From assembly GCA_002010305.1 (NCBI GenBank), contig MTND01000040.1, positions 1 through 63,088 of the forward strand: 63,088 nucleotides of DNA. Direction: 5' to 3'. This stretch comes from Archaeoglobi archaeon JdFR-42. GTDB taxonomy: Archaea; Halobacteriota; Archaeoglobi; Archaeoglobales; JdFR-42. The notes under the pieces are model-generated. The model was not told the DNA's origin. It searched no databases and saw nothing but the letters and a program-made list of their open reading frames with translations. Below, one piece after another: positions 8,003-16,675 of this stretch (position 1 is its first letter; each line of letters starts with the position of its first letter). The position numbers were made by a program, and so were the translations under genes.

Positions 8003-8398
8003 TTACATATACTGATTAATTTTCGCTACAATATTCTGTTTTGGGTGTGCCCCTACCATCTGATCTACAAGCTTTCCATCTTTGAAGATTAGCAAAGTAG
8101 GAATTGCGGTAATATAAAATTGAGCTGCCACCTTTGGATTCTCATCAGTATTCAGTTTGGCAAACACAACTTTTCCAGCATACTCTTTTGCCAGTTCATC
8201 AATAATAGGTGCTATCATCCTGCAGGGTGCACACCATGGTGCCCAGCAATCCATCACAACAAGAGAGTTATTTGAGAGGACTTCTCTGAAATTTTCTTCG
8301 TTAACCTCTACAGGCTTATCCAGTACAGGTTCTTTTTTCGTCATTTTTTCCATCATCTCCTTCATTTTTTTCTCTCGAATCTTTTCGATATCGTCCAT
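8003..8398 (-). CDS. trxA: Thioredoxin
   Basis: A 131-aa thioredoxin-fold protein with active site WCAPC at residues 55-59 and the cis-proline region TAIPTLLIF about 45 residues later. A highly charged, Met/Lys-rich helix of about 25 residues (KMKEMMEKMTKK) precedes the domain, making it longer than the ~105-aa standard. There is no signal peptide, so it is cytoplasmic and probably not the CcmG-type thioredoxin of cytochrome maturation. The ATG at 8398 is chosen because GGGAG lies about 9 nt upstream; a TTG at 8407 is in frame but sits against that site. It is convergent with the cytochrome gene. Confidence 0.9.
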   Translation of the reverse strand: MDDIEKIREKKMKEMMEKMTKKEPVLDKPVEVNEENFREVLSNNSLVVMDCWAPWCAPCRMIAPIIDELAKEYAGKVVFAKLNTDENPKVAAQFYITAIPTLLIFKDGKLVDQMVGAHPKQNIVAKINQYM

Positions 8399-8559
8399 GT
8401 GGGTCAACTCCCGATTCAGATAACATATAATTTTCGGAACTTTCAGAGAGAAATCATAGCCGCCAAAAAAAGAGGCTTATACTAACAACCACTATTAACT
8501 ATAAAGATCACTACAGTCATTCTACCAGAGTAATACCTCTTATTTCTATTTATTAGGCT

Positions 8560-9534
8560 CTACGCCTTGCTTCTCTCAGGTGGTTTCCAGACTATTTTTT
8601 TCCCTGAAACCAGATTGAAGATGGCTACTAAGGCTGATACCTGCAAAATAATTGTGTGAATAGCGAGACCGCAGGTAAGCTTCAATGCTTCACCAAGTTT
8701 TCTTGTTTTTTTAAACGTTAGAATCGGGGATAAGAGATTTAAGGGGAAAAATACGATAATAATGAACGGCAATACCATTGCAGCGATCCACTGGATTTTT
8801 GTTCTTATAGGCATTGGTCCTTTAAAAAACTTCCAACAATATCTGATGGCTTCAAGAGCTCCGCTATACCACCTCACCCTCTGTGAGATTAGATCGAAGA
8901 TGTTTACAGGAGCCTGTTCCCTTATGAGGGTTTCTGAAGTTAGCTCTGCCCGGTATCCCTGGAGATACATTCGTGTAGTAAAATCAACATCCTCGCATAT
9001 TCTTTCCTCATTCAGCCTAAACTTTTTTAGCAAATCAAATCTGATCAGGCCTATCAATCCGTTAAACTGAAGGAAACCTCCCGAGAATTTTTTATATAAG
9101 TATCCGATAACTTCATATTCGAGGGCTACAATTCTGGTCAACCATTTTTCAGAACCATTACTAACGGCTCTTGGAGACGAGACTATAAAAACATTTTCTC
9201 CCTCCATAGCCCTGAGACACGCCTTCAAAAAATTCTTTTCAGGACGGGAATCCACATCAAAAATAGCAATATAATCACACTCACCTATGTTATCCAGTGC
9301 ATCATTTATCGCTCCAGCCCTCTTACCCCTTGGCTTTCTTGATATTATCTTTACTCCCTTTGCCATTAACTCATTTAGCTTTTTATCATTGGTTTCTGAA
9401 CCATCTACGTCAATAATATAGTAGACACTATGGGTAAAACCATTAGTCTCGAGGGCTTTTAAGGATTTGTATGATTTCTCAATAACATATAAAGGCTCGG
9501 TAGGCGCTACAGGAACAAGGGAAACTATTCTCAA
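8560..9534 (-). CDS. Family 2 glycosyltransferase, membrane-associated, processive type
   Basis: A 324-aa GT-A-fold glycosyltransferase. An acidic metal/nucleotide-binding motif is in IAIFDVDSRPEKN (about residues 90-102), ICEDVDF provides the catalytic Asp region, and QRVRW matches the QxxRW motif of processive beta-glycosyltransferases (cellulose/hyaluronan synthase-like). Two hydrophobic segments follow at about 248-275 and 283-310. It probably builds a surface polysaccharide or glycolipid. The start is TTG at 9534, supported by AGGTGA a few bases upstream. It follows the ModE-like regulator by 14 bp and may be cotranscribed with it, but a functional link is not obvious. Confidence 0.85.
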   Translation of the reverse strand: MRIVSLVPVAPTEPLYVIEKSYKSLKALETNGFTHSVYYIIDVDGSETNDKKLNELMAKGVKIISRKPRGKRAGAINDALDNIGECDYIAIFDVDSRPEKNFLKACLRAMEGENVFIVSSPRAVSNGSEKWLTRIVALEYEVIGYLYKKFSGGFLQFNGLIGLIRFDLLKKFRLNEERICEDVDFTTRMYLQGYRAELTSETLIREQAPVNIFDLISQRVRWYSGALEAIRYCWKFFKGPMPIRTKIQWIAAMVLPFIIIVFFPLNLLSPILTFKKTRKLGEALKLTCGLAIHTIILQVSALVAIFNLVSGKKIVWKPPERSKA

Positions 9535-9548
9535 TATCTCACCTGCAT

Positions 9549-10094
9549 CTATTGTTTTCCGATCATTATTTCTGTTGACTTTATAACAGCTTTCACCCTG
9601 TCTCCTTTTTTTAAACCAAGATGATTCAGAGCCTCTGTAGTGATTACCGATGTAATCTTAACAGGTACTTCCACATTCACAACAACTTTTGAACACACAT
9701 CTCCACGATCTATCTGCTCTACAACCCCAGATAGATAATTTCTTGCACTGATCAACCCAAGACTTTCCCAACCTGTATCATCAGACATAGCTCTCTGGAT
9801 AAAATCCTCGATTCTCCTGTACTCTTCAAGTAACTTCAATCCTAAAGCAGTCAATTTGGTTTCTCCCCCTTTATCTCCCCCTCTGTAACTTTCCACTACC
9901 TTTGCTCCAAGGGATTTCTCCAACTTTTTGATGTAATTCCAAGCATAACGATATGAAAAGCCACAAGCTTCGGCTGCTTTTTTCAGAGAGCCTAACTTAT
10001 GGACTTCAGAAAGCAGAGCGTACCCCCCTTTTCCAAGAAGAGATTGATCCTTATACTCAAGCCATACTTTGGTTTTCTTCTCAAAATCATGCAT
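9549..10094 (-). CDS. ModE-like molybdate/tungstate-responsive regulator
   Basis: A 181-aa protein with an N-terminal winged helix of the ModE/LysR type (SEVHKLGSLKKAAEACGFSY, then SYRYAWNYIKKLEKSLG) and a C-terminal Mop/TOBE oxyanion-binding domain (about 112-181), recognisable by GLISARNYLSGVVEQI and ALNHLGLKKGDRVKAVIK. Single-Mop ModE forms are known. It lies directly downstream of the tungstate transporter on the same strand, so the likely job is to sense tungstate or molybdate and control tupABC, perhaps through the dyad at 12687-12707. Its own 130-bp upstream spacer is very AT-rich and could hold a separate promoter. Confidence 0.88.
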   Translation of the reverse strand: MHDFEKKTKVWLEYKDQSLLGKGGYALLSEVHKLGSLKKAAEACGFSYRYAWNYIKKLEKSLGAKVVESYRGGDKGGETKLTALGLKLLEEYRRIEDFIQRAMSDDTGWESLGLISARNYLSGVVEQIDRGDVCSKVVVNVEVPVKITSVITTEALNHLGLKKGDRVKAVIKSTEIMIGKQ

Positions 10095-10224
10095 AACTGA
10101 AAAACCCCCGCAATATACTTAATTTTTCTTTTCTAACTAAAACTGTTATGATAAAACAATACTTATTATATTTTTCATTTTTGTTAAGCGTAACTTTACA
10201 ATTTGTCAGCACTCGCTAATAAAT

Positions 10225-10947
10225 TCACTCTGATCTGAGTTCCCCAGTAATGAATTTCTGCGTGATTTCAACTCCAGGATTTTCAAATATTTTGTCTGCA
10301 TCTCCAATCTCTACAAGCTTTCCGGAATATAAGTGCGCTACCCTATCGGCGAGTCTCTTCGCCTGAAACAGGTTATGGGTGGCAATCACCACAGTAGTGT
10401 TATTTTTTCTAGCCAGTTCCATTATAACTCTCTCGATCAGAGCTACATTTGTCGGATCGAGATTGGTTGTAGGCTCATCCATCAACAGAAGCTCTGGCTC
10501 AAGTACCAGAGCTCGAGCAAGGGCTACTCTTTGCTGCTCGCCCCCAGAAAGTTTTCTTGCGGTTGCTTTTTCAGTCCCCTCAAGTTCAACAAGAGATAGA
10601 ACATTCCTCACCTTATCTCTAATTTCTTTTTTCTCAATCCCTCTTAGCTTTAACCCATAAGCAATATTATCATATACACTACCTCTGAACATCACTGGCG
10701 ACTGGAATACCATAGTCACCTTTTTCCTGAAAAATCCGTTGATTTTAACTGGATTTCCTTTATATTTATAAACTCCCTTTGAGGGTGGCTCTAAAAGAGC
10801 CATTATTCTGAGAAGAGTGGTCTTTCCAGCGCCACTATGTCCCATTATCACCATAATTTCATTCTTTTTTATTTCTATATTGATATCCTCAAGGACAACC
10901 TGAGACCCGTATTGCTTCGATATACCTTTCAGTTCAATTAGAGTCAT
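10225..10947 (-). CDS. tupC: Tungstate ABC transporter ATP-binding protein
   Basis: A 240-aa ABC ATPase with Walker A GHSGAGKTT near residues 37-45, signature LSGGEQQR, Walker B ELLLMDEP and the switch His in VIATHNL. It lacks a C-terminal TOBE extension, as expected of TupC rather than ModC. It overlaps the permease gene by 4 bp and drives tungstate (or molybdate) uptake from the cytoplasmic side. Assignment to tungstate rests on the TupA-type binding protein in the operon. Confidence 0.9.
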   Translation of the reverse strand: MTLIELKGISKQYGSQVVLEDINIEIKKNEIMVIMGHSGAGKTTLLRIMALLEPPSKGVYKYKGNPVKINGFFRKKVTMVFQSPVMFRGSVYDNIAYGLKLRGIEKKEIRDKVRNVLSLVELEGTEKATARKLSGGEQQRVALARALVLEPELLLMDEPTTNLDPTNVALIERVIMELARKNNTTVVIATHNLFQAKRLADRVAHLYSGKLVEIGDADKIFENPGVEITQKFITGELRSE

Positions 10948-11651
10948 GTCAATCTACTCTGTATAACGTTTGAAATCATGCTAACTCCGAATACTATGAA
11001 GAGAAGAATAACACCGAGAGCTATTGCAAGATCGATTTCGCCTCTTGCAGTATACATCTGTATCGAGGTGGTGAGAACTCTCGTGTTAAGAGCGCTTCCT
11101 TTAACAAAGATGTTCCCTCCAATCATCAGAGCAACTCCCAGTTCAGCTACAGCTCTGTTAAATGCTGCAACGATGGAAAGAATTACTCCTCCGATAGCTT
11201 CTCTGATAACTGCTATGGAAGCCTCAAGTTCTCCAGCACCAAGAGTTATGGCAAGTTCACGTATTTCACTTCTTATCAGACTCACAGATCCTGCCACAAG
11301 ACTGATCACTATTGGTAGAACCAAGATGGCCTGACCAAGACTGATCCCCATTTCAGTGTAGATAAGTTTAAGAGAGCCAAAGGGACCCAGAGGAACAAGA
11401 ATCAAATACAATATGAGACCTAGAACAACAGTAGGAATGCCGAGCAATCCATTGAATAGACCCCTCACAATGTGCTTTCCTTTGAAATCGTACAACCCTA
11501 TGACAAGCCCTATGGGTAAACCAAATACAAAAGCTATAAGAGTGGCAATTCCAGATACTTTAACAGATCTGAGGCTTATCTCAATAATATCGGGATTTCC
11601 AGAAAAAATAAGGTGGAAAGCTCCTAAAACTCCTTGGATGATAAGACCCAT
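10944..11651 (-). CDS. tupB: Tungstate ABC transporter permease
   Basis: A 235-aa inner-membrane permease with about five or six hydrophobic helices and the ABC-transporter EAA-type loop around ELAITLGAGELEASIAVIREA (about residues 133-153) that docks on the ATPase. Size and order match TupB. It starts 3 bp after the binding-protein stop and overlaps tupC by 4 bp, so the three genes form an operon. Confidence 0.9.
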   Translation of the reverse strand: MGLIIQGVLGAFHLIFSGNPDIIEISLRSVKVSGIATLIAFVFGLPIGLVIGLYDFKGKHIVRGLFNGLLGIPTVVLGLILYLILVPLGPFGSLKLIYTEMGISLGQAILVLPIVISLVAGSVSLIRSEIRELAITLGAGELEASIAVIREAIGGVILSIVAAFNRAVAELGVALMIGGNIFVKGSALNTRVLTTSIQMYTARGEIDLAIALGVILLFIVFGVSMISNVIQSRLT

Positions 11652-11654
11652 TTC

Positions 11655-12683
11655 TTACTTCTCCTCCTCGAAAAATGATATATCTGCTTTATATCTGAAT
11701 TTTTGAGGGGATTCTGTCAATTTCCCATTGTCTTCAATAAATCCATACTTGACGATCCAGTTGTAAATATCACCATCCTTCTGTTCCAGAACTTTCACTA
11801 CAGGGAAGTACAGTGGAACGCCATAAGTATCCTTCCCATAGTCCCCTATTATCTTTTGGCCTTCCTCAGATACAAGCCACTTTTCTAACTCCATGGCCCC
11901 TTCAAAATCCTTATTATATTTTTCTGGATTTACTATTATAATAGCATATATATTAATCAACTCTTCACCTTTATCCACTACGGTTACAAGATCGATTAAC
12001 CCATCTTTCTTAAATTTTAGGTATGTTCCGGTATCTGACAAAGTATAAGCTCTCTGATTACTGGCATAATTAAGAGTTTGACCCATTCCAGCTCCAGTAT
12101 TCCTGAACCAAGGCTCATTTTTAATGTCTTCATAATTAAATCCAGCAGCTTTCCACAAATTAATTTCCTTGGTGTTTGTTCCGGATCCATCATCTCTCGA
12201 CACCCAGATGACTTTTCCCTGTTGTCCATACTCTGCAATCCTTTGCAATGCTCCAATAGGATCCATACCTTGGATCCCTGCGGGATCATCTTGTGGACCA
12301 ACTATAACGAAAAAATTGTAAGCAACGATCTTCCTGTTAACACCATAGCCTTCTTCCATGAACTTCAGTTCCTTACTCCTTGCATGAACAAGTATGGCAT
12401 CAGCTGCACCGTTTTTTGCATCCTGAATGGCAGCTCCGGTCCCTTTAGGAATGAAATGCAATTCAATACCTGTTCTTTCCTTGAAAGCAGGAGCAATGGC
12501 AGTTTCAAGAAGGCCAGTATCATACAGACTGGTTGTGGTTGAAATAGTAACAACTCTCTGGCCTGCCTGAATCTGGGCCTGATAATACCACACTACACCT
12601 ACAATACCCATCAGGACTATAATTACCACTAACAAAAGGGTTGCTGAGGATATTCCTCTGCTATCTCTTGCTAACCCATCCAT
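11655..12683 (-). CDS. tupA: Tungstate-binding protein TupA with a class III (prepilin-like) leader
   Basis: A 342-aa solute-binding protein. The diagnostic TupA stretch STTTSLYDTGLLE starts near residue 48, with further family features GTGAAIQDAKNGAADAILVH and the C-terminal VPLYFPV. Unusually, the leader is short and charged, MDGLARDSRG-ISS, followed at once by about 22 hydrophobic residues. R9-G10-I11-S12 fits the archaeal prepilin peptidase (PibD/FlaK) consensus, not a lipobox or a classic Sec signal. The protein would stay anchored by, or assembled through, its N-terminal helix. The ATG at 12683 has GGTGAT as ribosome-binding site, itself inside an inverted repeat. Confidence 0.88.
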   Translation of the reverse strand: MDGLARDSRGISSATLLLVVIIVLMGIVGVVWYYQAQIQAGQRVVTISTTTSLYDTGLLETAIAPAFKERTGIELHFIPKGTGAAIQDAKNGAADAILVHARSKELKFMEEGYGVNRKIVAYNFFVIVGPQDDPAGIQGMDPIGALQRIAEYGQQGKVIWVSRDDGSGTNTKEINLWKAAGFNYEDIKNEPWFRNTGAGMGQTLNYASNQRAYTLSDTGTYLKFKKDGLIDLVTVVDKGEELINIYAIIIVNPEKYNKDFEGAMELEKWLVSEEGQKIIGDYGKDTYGVPLYFPVVKVLEQKDGDIYNWIVKYGFIEDNGKLTESPQKFRYKADISFFEEEK

Positions 12684-12686
12684 CCC

Positions 12687-12707
12687 ATCACCGAAATGAA
12701 CGGTGAT
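12687..12707 (-). promoter_or_regulatory. Inverted repeat over the tupA start site; candidate ModE-type operator
   Basis: A perfect 7-bp inverted repeat, ATCACCG at 12687-12693 and CGGTGAT at 12701-12707, separated by 7 bp. It sits 4-24 bp before the tupA ATG and includes the ribosome-binding site GGTGAT. A TATA box (TTTAAATA on the minus strand, 12717-12724) predicts transcription starting within the repeat. A bound regulator would block initiation; as RNA it could mask the ribosome-binding site only if the start is upstream of it. Confidence 0.55.
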
Positions 12708-12804
12708 GCATAACGGTATTTAAACATTGTGTTTTTGTTTTCTATAGATTTGAAATACATAGATGCGAAGAACTAATGAACTTTGATCCACGTACAGCTA
12801 TCTA

Positions 12805-13947
12805 CTATATCTCGATTAGGTCTATGGGTGTATCTGTTATTTCCTTGCCACCTTTCTTTGTGACGAGAAAAGTTGACTCAAGACCAATTCCTGATGCATC
12901 TGGAAATACAAGCTTTGGCTCAACAGAAATGGTCATATTTTCTTTTAATTTAGCTTTGTATCCCGATATGACTGGAATTTCATCCAGCTCCAAGCCTATA
13001 CCATGTCCTACAAATTTTACCTGATTTGGAGGCATTCCCATGAAGTTCTTTTTATATCCACGCTTTTCCGCAAGTTTAACAACCCCATAGTAAATCTCAT
13101 CACTATGATTGCCATCTTTTAATTCATCCTTAAGTTGAAGATATACCTCTTTGATGAACTCATAAGCCTGGTAAACCGACTCATCAGCCCTCCCAAGAAC
13201 ATAACATCTAGTTTCATCTGTAACATACCCATTGTAATGGCCACTTATGTCTATCCAGATGACATCCCCCTTTCTGAGTTTTTTTCGACTGGCTCCTAGA
13301 CCACCTGGAATACTTAGCCCTCTCCCATCCACAACCGTATTAAGTCTTCCTGGAATCATGCTTCCTGATGACAATACAAACACATTCAGGATGTTACTGT
13401 TCCAATCTCTCATTCTAAGATTCCCTTCATGTCCGCTAATTCGCATCACATACTCGAGAGCTGCTGATAGTTCCAGTTCTGTCATACCCTCTTTAACAAT
13501 CTCCGGGACAATCTCTAAGGCTTTTTTGCTCTGTTTTGCTGCTAATCTCATATTTTCTATTTCTTCTTCATCTTTCACAGCTCGTATTTGCAATATCTCT
13601 GGAGTGATGTTAACACTCTCACAATCCGTTGTTTTGGTCATTCTTCTGAACACCTGCACAGGAAGTATGTCCTCTTCCAAGCCGATTTTTTTAATTTTCA
13701 GATCTTTAATATAATCCAGTACTTCTCTAAAGCTTTTAACAGGAATAACCTGAAGATCTGTTTCCTGAAGTGCCCTGTTCCTATCTTTAAGGACGAAAAG
13801 AAATGCATTATCGAGAGTTATTAGTAGAGAAGATAACTGAACCGTTCCCGTGAAATAATATACATCCTTATAATACAGCAGAAGAGCCCCATCAAGATTT
13901 TTATTTCTCAGCGATTCCTGTAGTTTTCTGATCCTGATCCTGTGCAT
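12805..13947 (-). CDS. M24-family metallopeptidase (Xaa-Pro dipeptidase-like)
   Basis: A 380-aa protein with an N-terminal creatinase-like domain (1-~125) and a C-terminal pita-bread peptidase domain. Metal ligands appear intact: the Asp pair in IDISGHYNGYVTDETR, His in VGHGIGLELDE, Glu in SVEPKLVF and Glu in GLESTFLV. Such enzymes remove N-terminal residues from X-Pro peptides in the cytoplasm. The ATG at 13947 lies about 27 bp from a TATA run on the minus strand (around 13969-13979), suggesting a leaderless start; a GTG at 13959 would add four residues. It stands alone, divergent from nothing obvious. Confidence 0.88.
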   Translation of the reverse strand: MHRIRIRKLQESLRNKNLDGALLLYYKDVYYFTGTVQLSSLLITLDNAFLFVLKDRNRALQETDLQVIPVKSFREVLDYIKDLKIKKIGLEEDILPVQVFRRMTKTTDCESVNITPEILQIRAVKDEEEIENMRLAAKQSKKALEIVPEIVKEGMTELELSAALEYVMRISGHEGNLRMRDWNSNILNVFVLSSGSMIPGRLNTVVDGRGLSIPGGLGASRKKLRKGDVIWIDISGHYNGYVTDETRCYVLGRADESVYQAYEFIKEVYLQLKDELKDGNHSDEIYYGVVKLAEKRGYKKNFMGMPPNQVKFVGHGIGLELDEIPVISGYKAKLKENMTISVEPKLVFPDASGIGLESTFLVTKKGGKEITDTPIDLIEI

Positions 13948-14112
13948 AAAAGGTTTCACTTAATGAGAATTATATATATGTATTGATTTAATATCAGTAT
14001 GATACATACCAAGTTAACGCGAGCTTTGAGATCATCGATCTGTCCTGAAATCCTAAAAGACTCGAAATTTAACTATCCTCTAACTCTTTTTCATAGAGCC
14101 TTTAGACCTTCT

Positions 14113-16122
14113 CTAAATTCGAGATTCTATTTTCATTCGCCTCATTTTTTCTCTCTTACGTTTCAATCGTAAATCATCTATAAGAGTGCAAATCATCCCA
14201 GAAGCCATTAAAAAAATTCCCACCCACAATGGCATAACCCACGGGATAATCTTGATTTTCAATGGAATCAATATTTCAGAAGGATTACTGGGATTTTGAA
14301 CTACACCCTGAAAGATCACATATATATCTTTAGAAATCCCTCTGTCAATGTACACGTCTGTAACAGTACCATATGGAGAATCTCTGAAAACGGCTACCCC
14401 TTCGCTCAGTTTCGTTCCGCCAGAATATATCCCGACAAAGACAGCCTGTTTCCAGAAACCCTGCCTATCTTGATGAACATCAAATCTATATAACTTGATT
14501 CCAATTTCATCAACCATTTTAATGATTCCCTGTTCCTCTATTTCAAAAGTTACCACCTGTTCTCTCTCAAAGGAGGTCGAAACAACGGCTCCAGCGAGTA
14601 TGAAAATTATTGAAATGTGGATTATATGTTTACCCCATATTCTGAGTGAGTTTTTTGGATTCGATAATTTCTTCAAATCCCTTCGGATTGCAAAGCCTAT
14701 TCCGATAAGAGCATATATTACAGGCGGAACCAGAGACAGTAGCGATAAACTGGCGAAAGCCCTGGTTAATCCAGAACTTTTAACAAAAAAAGACTTGTCA
14801 GGCTCAACAAGCATATAATCTTTACCGGGAGTTATGAAAAGCAGAACTAAAGTCAAGATTGTAAAAATCAGAGAAATCTGGATCAGAAGCTTTATATTTC
14901 GTTTATTGAATGCAAAACAAAAACCAAGAACTCCCAGAAGAATCAGAACAAATGGGTAGCTCCACAGATTAAAAAACTCAGGATCTACTGCTATTTGCTG
15001 GTTCCTGACAGCCTGAGAAATAAGGGGAAAAGTTAGCCCCCAGAAAGATATAAAAGCAAGAATTGAGAGGATAACCACTGTTATAAAGAGAATTGTTCTT
15101 TCATGATCTTGACTTTCGTCTTCTTCCATTTTATAGTGCCGGTCATGATAATATACAGAAAATACAAGCATCACTAGACCAAAAATTAGAAATCCTGCAA
15201 GAAATAATCCTGTGGTAGTTTCTGAAAAAGCATGGACAGACTGCCAGAGGCCGCTCCTAGTTATAAATGTTGCATAAACCACCAGAATAAAAGTAATTAT
15301 ACCCACAGACGGTGTATATAATCGAAGAGCTTGTTTAGTTCTAAACTGGTAAGATCCATGAAGATAGGCCGTAAGAGTTAACCAAGGGATTAAAGATGAG
15401 GTTTCAACCGGATCCCATGCCCAGAAACCTCCCCATCCCAGAACCTTGTAACTCCAGTATCCTCCAACCGCAATTCCTAGAGTCAAAAATAACCAAGAAC
15501 CCTTAGCCCACGACCTGCCTATTACTTCATATCTGGAATCGTTGGTCCACAAGTATAGCAGCGAGCCTGCAAAAGTTATTGTAACAAGGGCATATCCGAT
15601 GAAAATTATAGGGGGGTGAATGGCCATCCACGGATCCTGTAAAAGGGGATTTAGCCCCCTGCCATCTGGAGGTATAAAAGTTCCAGGTAACGATGGTTCT
15701 ATCTCATAAATGGTTTTATAGGGAGACATAAGGACAGTGAGAAAGATAAAAAACGCATTTACAACAGTTGTGATTGTTATTACATCCCGGTATCTCTTTC
15801 TGGAAATTCCTCGACGAAGTACGAAAATACTTATTGAAATTATCCAAGCCCATAATAAATATGTCCCTTCCTGACCAGCCCATACAGCTGAAAATTTATA
15901 GACTAATGGCAACTCATGACTGGAGTAAGAATACACATAAAAATATCTGAAATCTGAAGAAAGAAAATAGTAAGTAAGAAGCAGTACATCAATGGTCAAA
16001 AGAATAAACACACCTACCAGAAGTTTTTTCGCAAATCTGATATTCTTTCCAGTCCTTATTAATAAAATCGAAAGTACGGTGAGAAGGAAAGAGAGGATTA
16101 AAAATATATCCCCTACAGTCAT
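14113..16122 (-). CDS. ccmF: Cytochrome c maturation protein CcmF (heme lyase subunit)
   Basis: A 669-aa polytopic membrane protein of the HHP family, last gene of the ccm operon. The tryptophan-rich WWD heme-handling motif WGGFWAWD is at residues 230-237 and the conserved histidine region WMAIHPPIIFIGY at about 165-177; some 14 hydrophobic segments are visible. A soluble region before the last membrane helix (about 525-630) matches the periplasmic domain. CcmF takes heme from holo-CcmE and joins it to CxxCH cysteines outside the membrane. It overlaps ccmE by 4 bp. It is about the size of bacterial CcmF, with no CcmH fused. Confidence 0.93.
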   Translation of the reverse strand: MTVGDIFLILSFLLTVLSILLIRTGKNIRFAKKLLVGVFILLTIDVLLLTYYFLSSDFRYFYVYSYSSHELPLVYKFSAVWAGQEGTYLLWAWIISISIFVLRRGISRKRYRDVITITTVVNAFFIFLTVLMSPYKTIYEIEPSLPGTFIPPDGRGLNPLLQDPWMAIHPPIIFIGYALVTITFAGSLLYLWTNDSRYEVIGRSWAKGSWLFLTLGIAVGGYWSYKVLGWGGFWAWDPVETSSLIPWLTLTAYLHGSYQFRTKQALRLYTPSVGIITFILVVYATFITRSGLWQSVHAFSETTTGLFLAGFLIFGLVMLVFSVYYHDRHYKMEEDESQDHERTILFITVVILSILAFISFWGLTFPLISQAVRNQQIAVDPEFFNLWSYPFVLILLGVLGFCFAFNKRNIKLLIQISLIFTILTLVLLFITPGKDYMLVEPDKSFFVKSSGLTRAFASLSLLSLVPPVIYALIGIGFAIRRDLKKLSNPKNSLRIWGKHIIHISIIFILAGAVVSTSFEREQVVTFEIEEQGIIKMVDEIGIKLYRFDVHQDRQGFWKQAVFVGIYSGGTKLSEGVAVFRDSPYGTVTDVYIDRGISKDIYVIFQGVVQNPSNPSEILIPLKIKIIPWVMPLWVGIFLMASGMICTLIDDLRLKRKREKMRRMKIESRI

Positions 16123-16529
16123 TCACCAGCCCTTTCCCGTATTTTTTCCTGATATTTACTGGGGCATTTAGCCAGAAGTTTTACCGCTTTAAACGTGCCA
16201 TCAGGACCGATTGTCCCATACACAACACACCCCTGTGATGGATCAAAAGCAGCTGGCAAATCTCCCTCGTACACCACATGCATATTCATCTTACCATCAG
16301 TTAAGTCAAACTCATATACTTTCGGATTATCTGACACTTGCCTGAAGCTGCCATCTACGATGAGACCGGCCACATACACGGGTTCACTACTATACTTGCT
16401 ATCTTCCTTCACTTCCCATACATACTTATAAGGGCTCAAAAACTGAGAAAGGCTGGAATAGGCAATTACCAGTACAATTACGATTATAGCAATACCTATG
16501 AGAACCTTTTTATTATCCAAAGGATTCAT
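16119..16529 (-). CDS. ccmE: Heme chaperone CcmE, Cys-type (CxxxY)
   Basis: A 136-aa protein with one N-terminal membrane anchor (residues 9-26) and an exported OB-fold domain. In Escherichia coli the covalent heme ligand is His in an HxxxY motif; here the equivalent position reads KCPSKY, giving Cys122 and Tyr126 (CxxxY). This Cys variant is known from archaeal and some sulfate-reducer Ccm systems. It follows the CcmD-like gene with an ATGA overlap and overlaps ccmF by 4 bp. Its role is to carry heme from CcmABCD to CcmF. Confidence 0.93.
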   Translation of the reverse strand: MNPLDNKKVLIGIAIIVIVLVIAYSSLSQFLSPYKYVWEVKEDSKYSSEPVYVAGLIVDGSFRQVSDNPKVYEFDLTDGKMNMHVVYEGDLPAAFDPSQGCVVYGTIGPDGTFKAVKLLAKCPSKYQEKIRERAGE

Positions 16530-16675
16530 CTCCTTTTCTCAATTTCTTTTCCATAGCCTGAACGTTCTAATAACCTCATCGCCTTCTTTAGCTTCAACAC
16601 CATATCAATGTGAAGGCCAAGCATTATGATCATAAAAATCAAAACTGCAAGGAAAACACCTGTCAAAATTTCCAT
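16526..16675 (-). CDS. ccmD: CcmD-like small membrane protein
   Basis: A 49-aa frame starting ATG at 16675, directly after the ccmC stop, and ending TGA at 16526-16528, overlapping the ccmE ATG. It has one membrane helix (LAVLIFMIIMLGL, about residues 9-21) followed by a basic cytoplasmic-looking tail (LKLKKAMRLLERSGYGKEIEK). Position between ccmC and ccmE, size and topology match CcmD, which helps release holo-CcmE from CcmABC. Sequence conservation in CcmD is poor, so the call rests on context. GGAGGTGG at the end of ccmC acts as ribosome-binding site. Confidence 0.75.
   Translation of the reverse strand: MEILTGVFLAVLIFMIIMLGLHIDMVLKLKKAMRLLERSGYGKEIEKRR

Noticed and set aside
8003-8398. 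Thioredoxin as the CcmG of cytochrome maturation
   Set aside because: No signal peptide or membrane anchor, and it is about 6 kb from the ccm operon.
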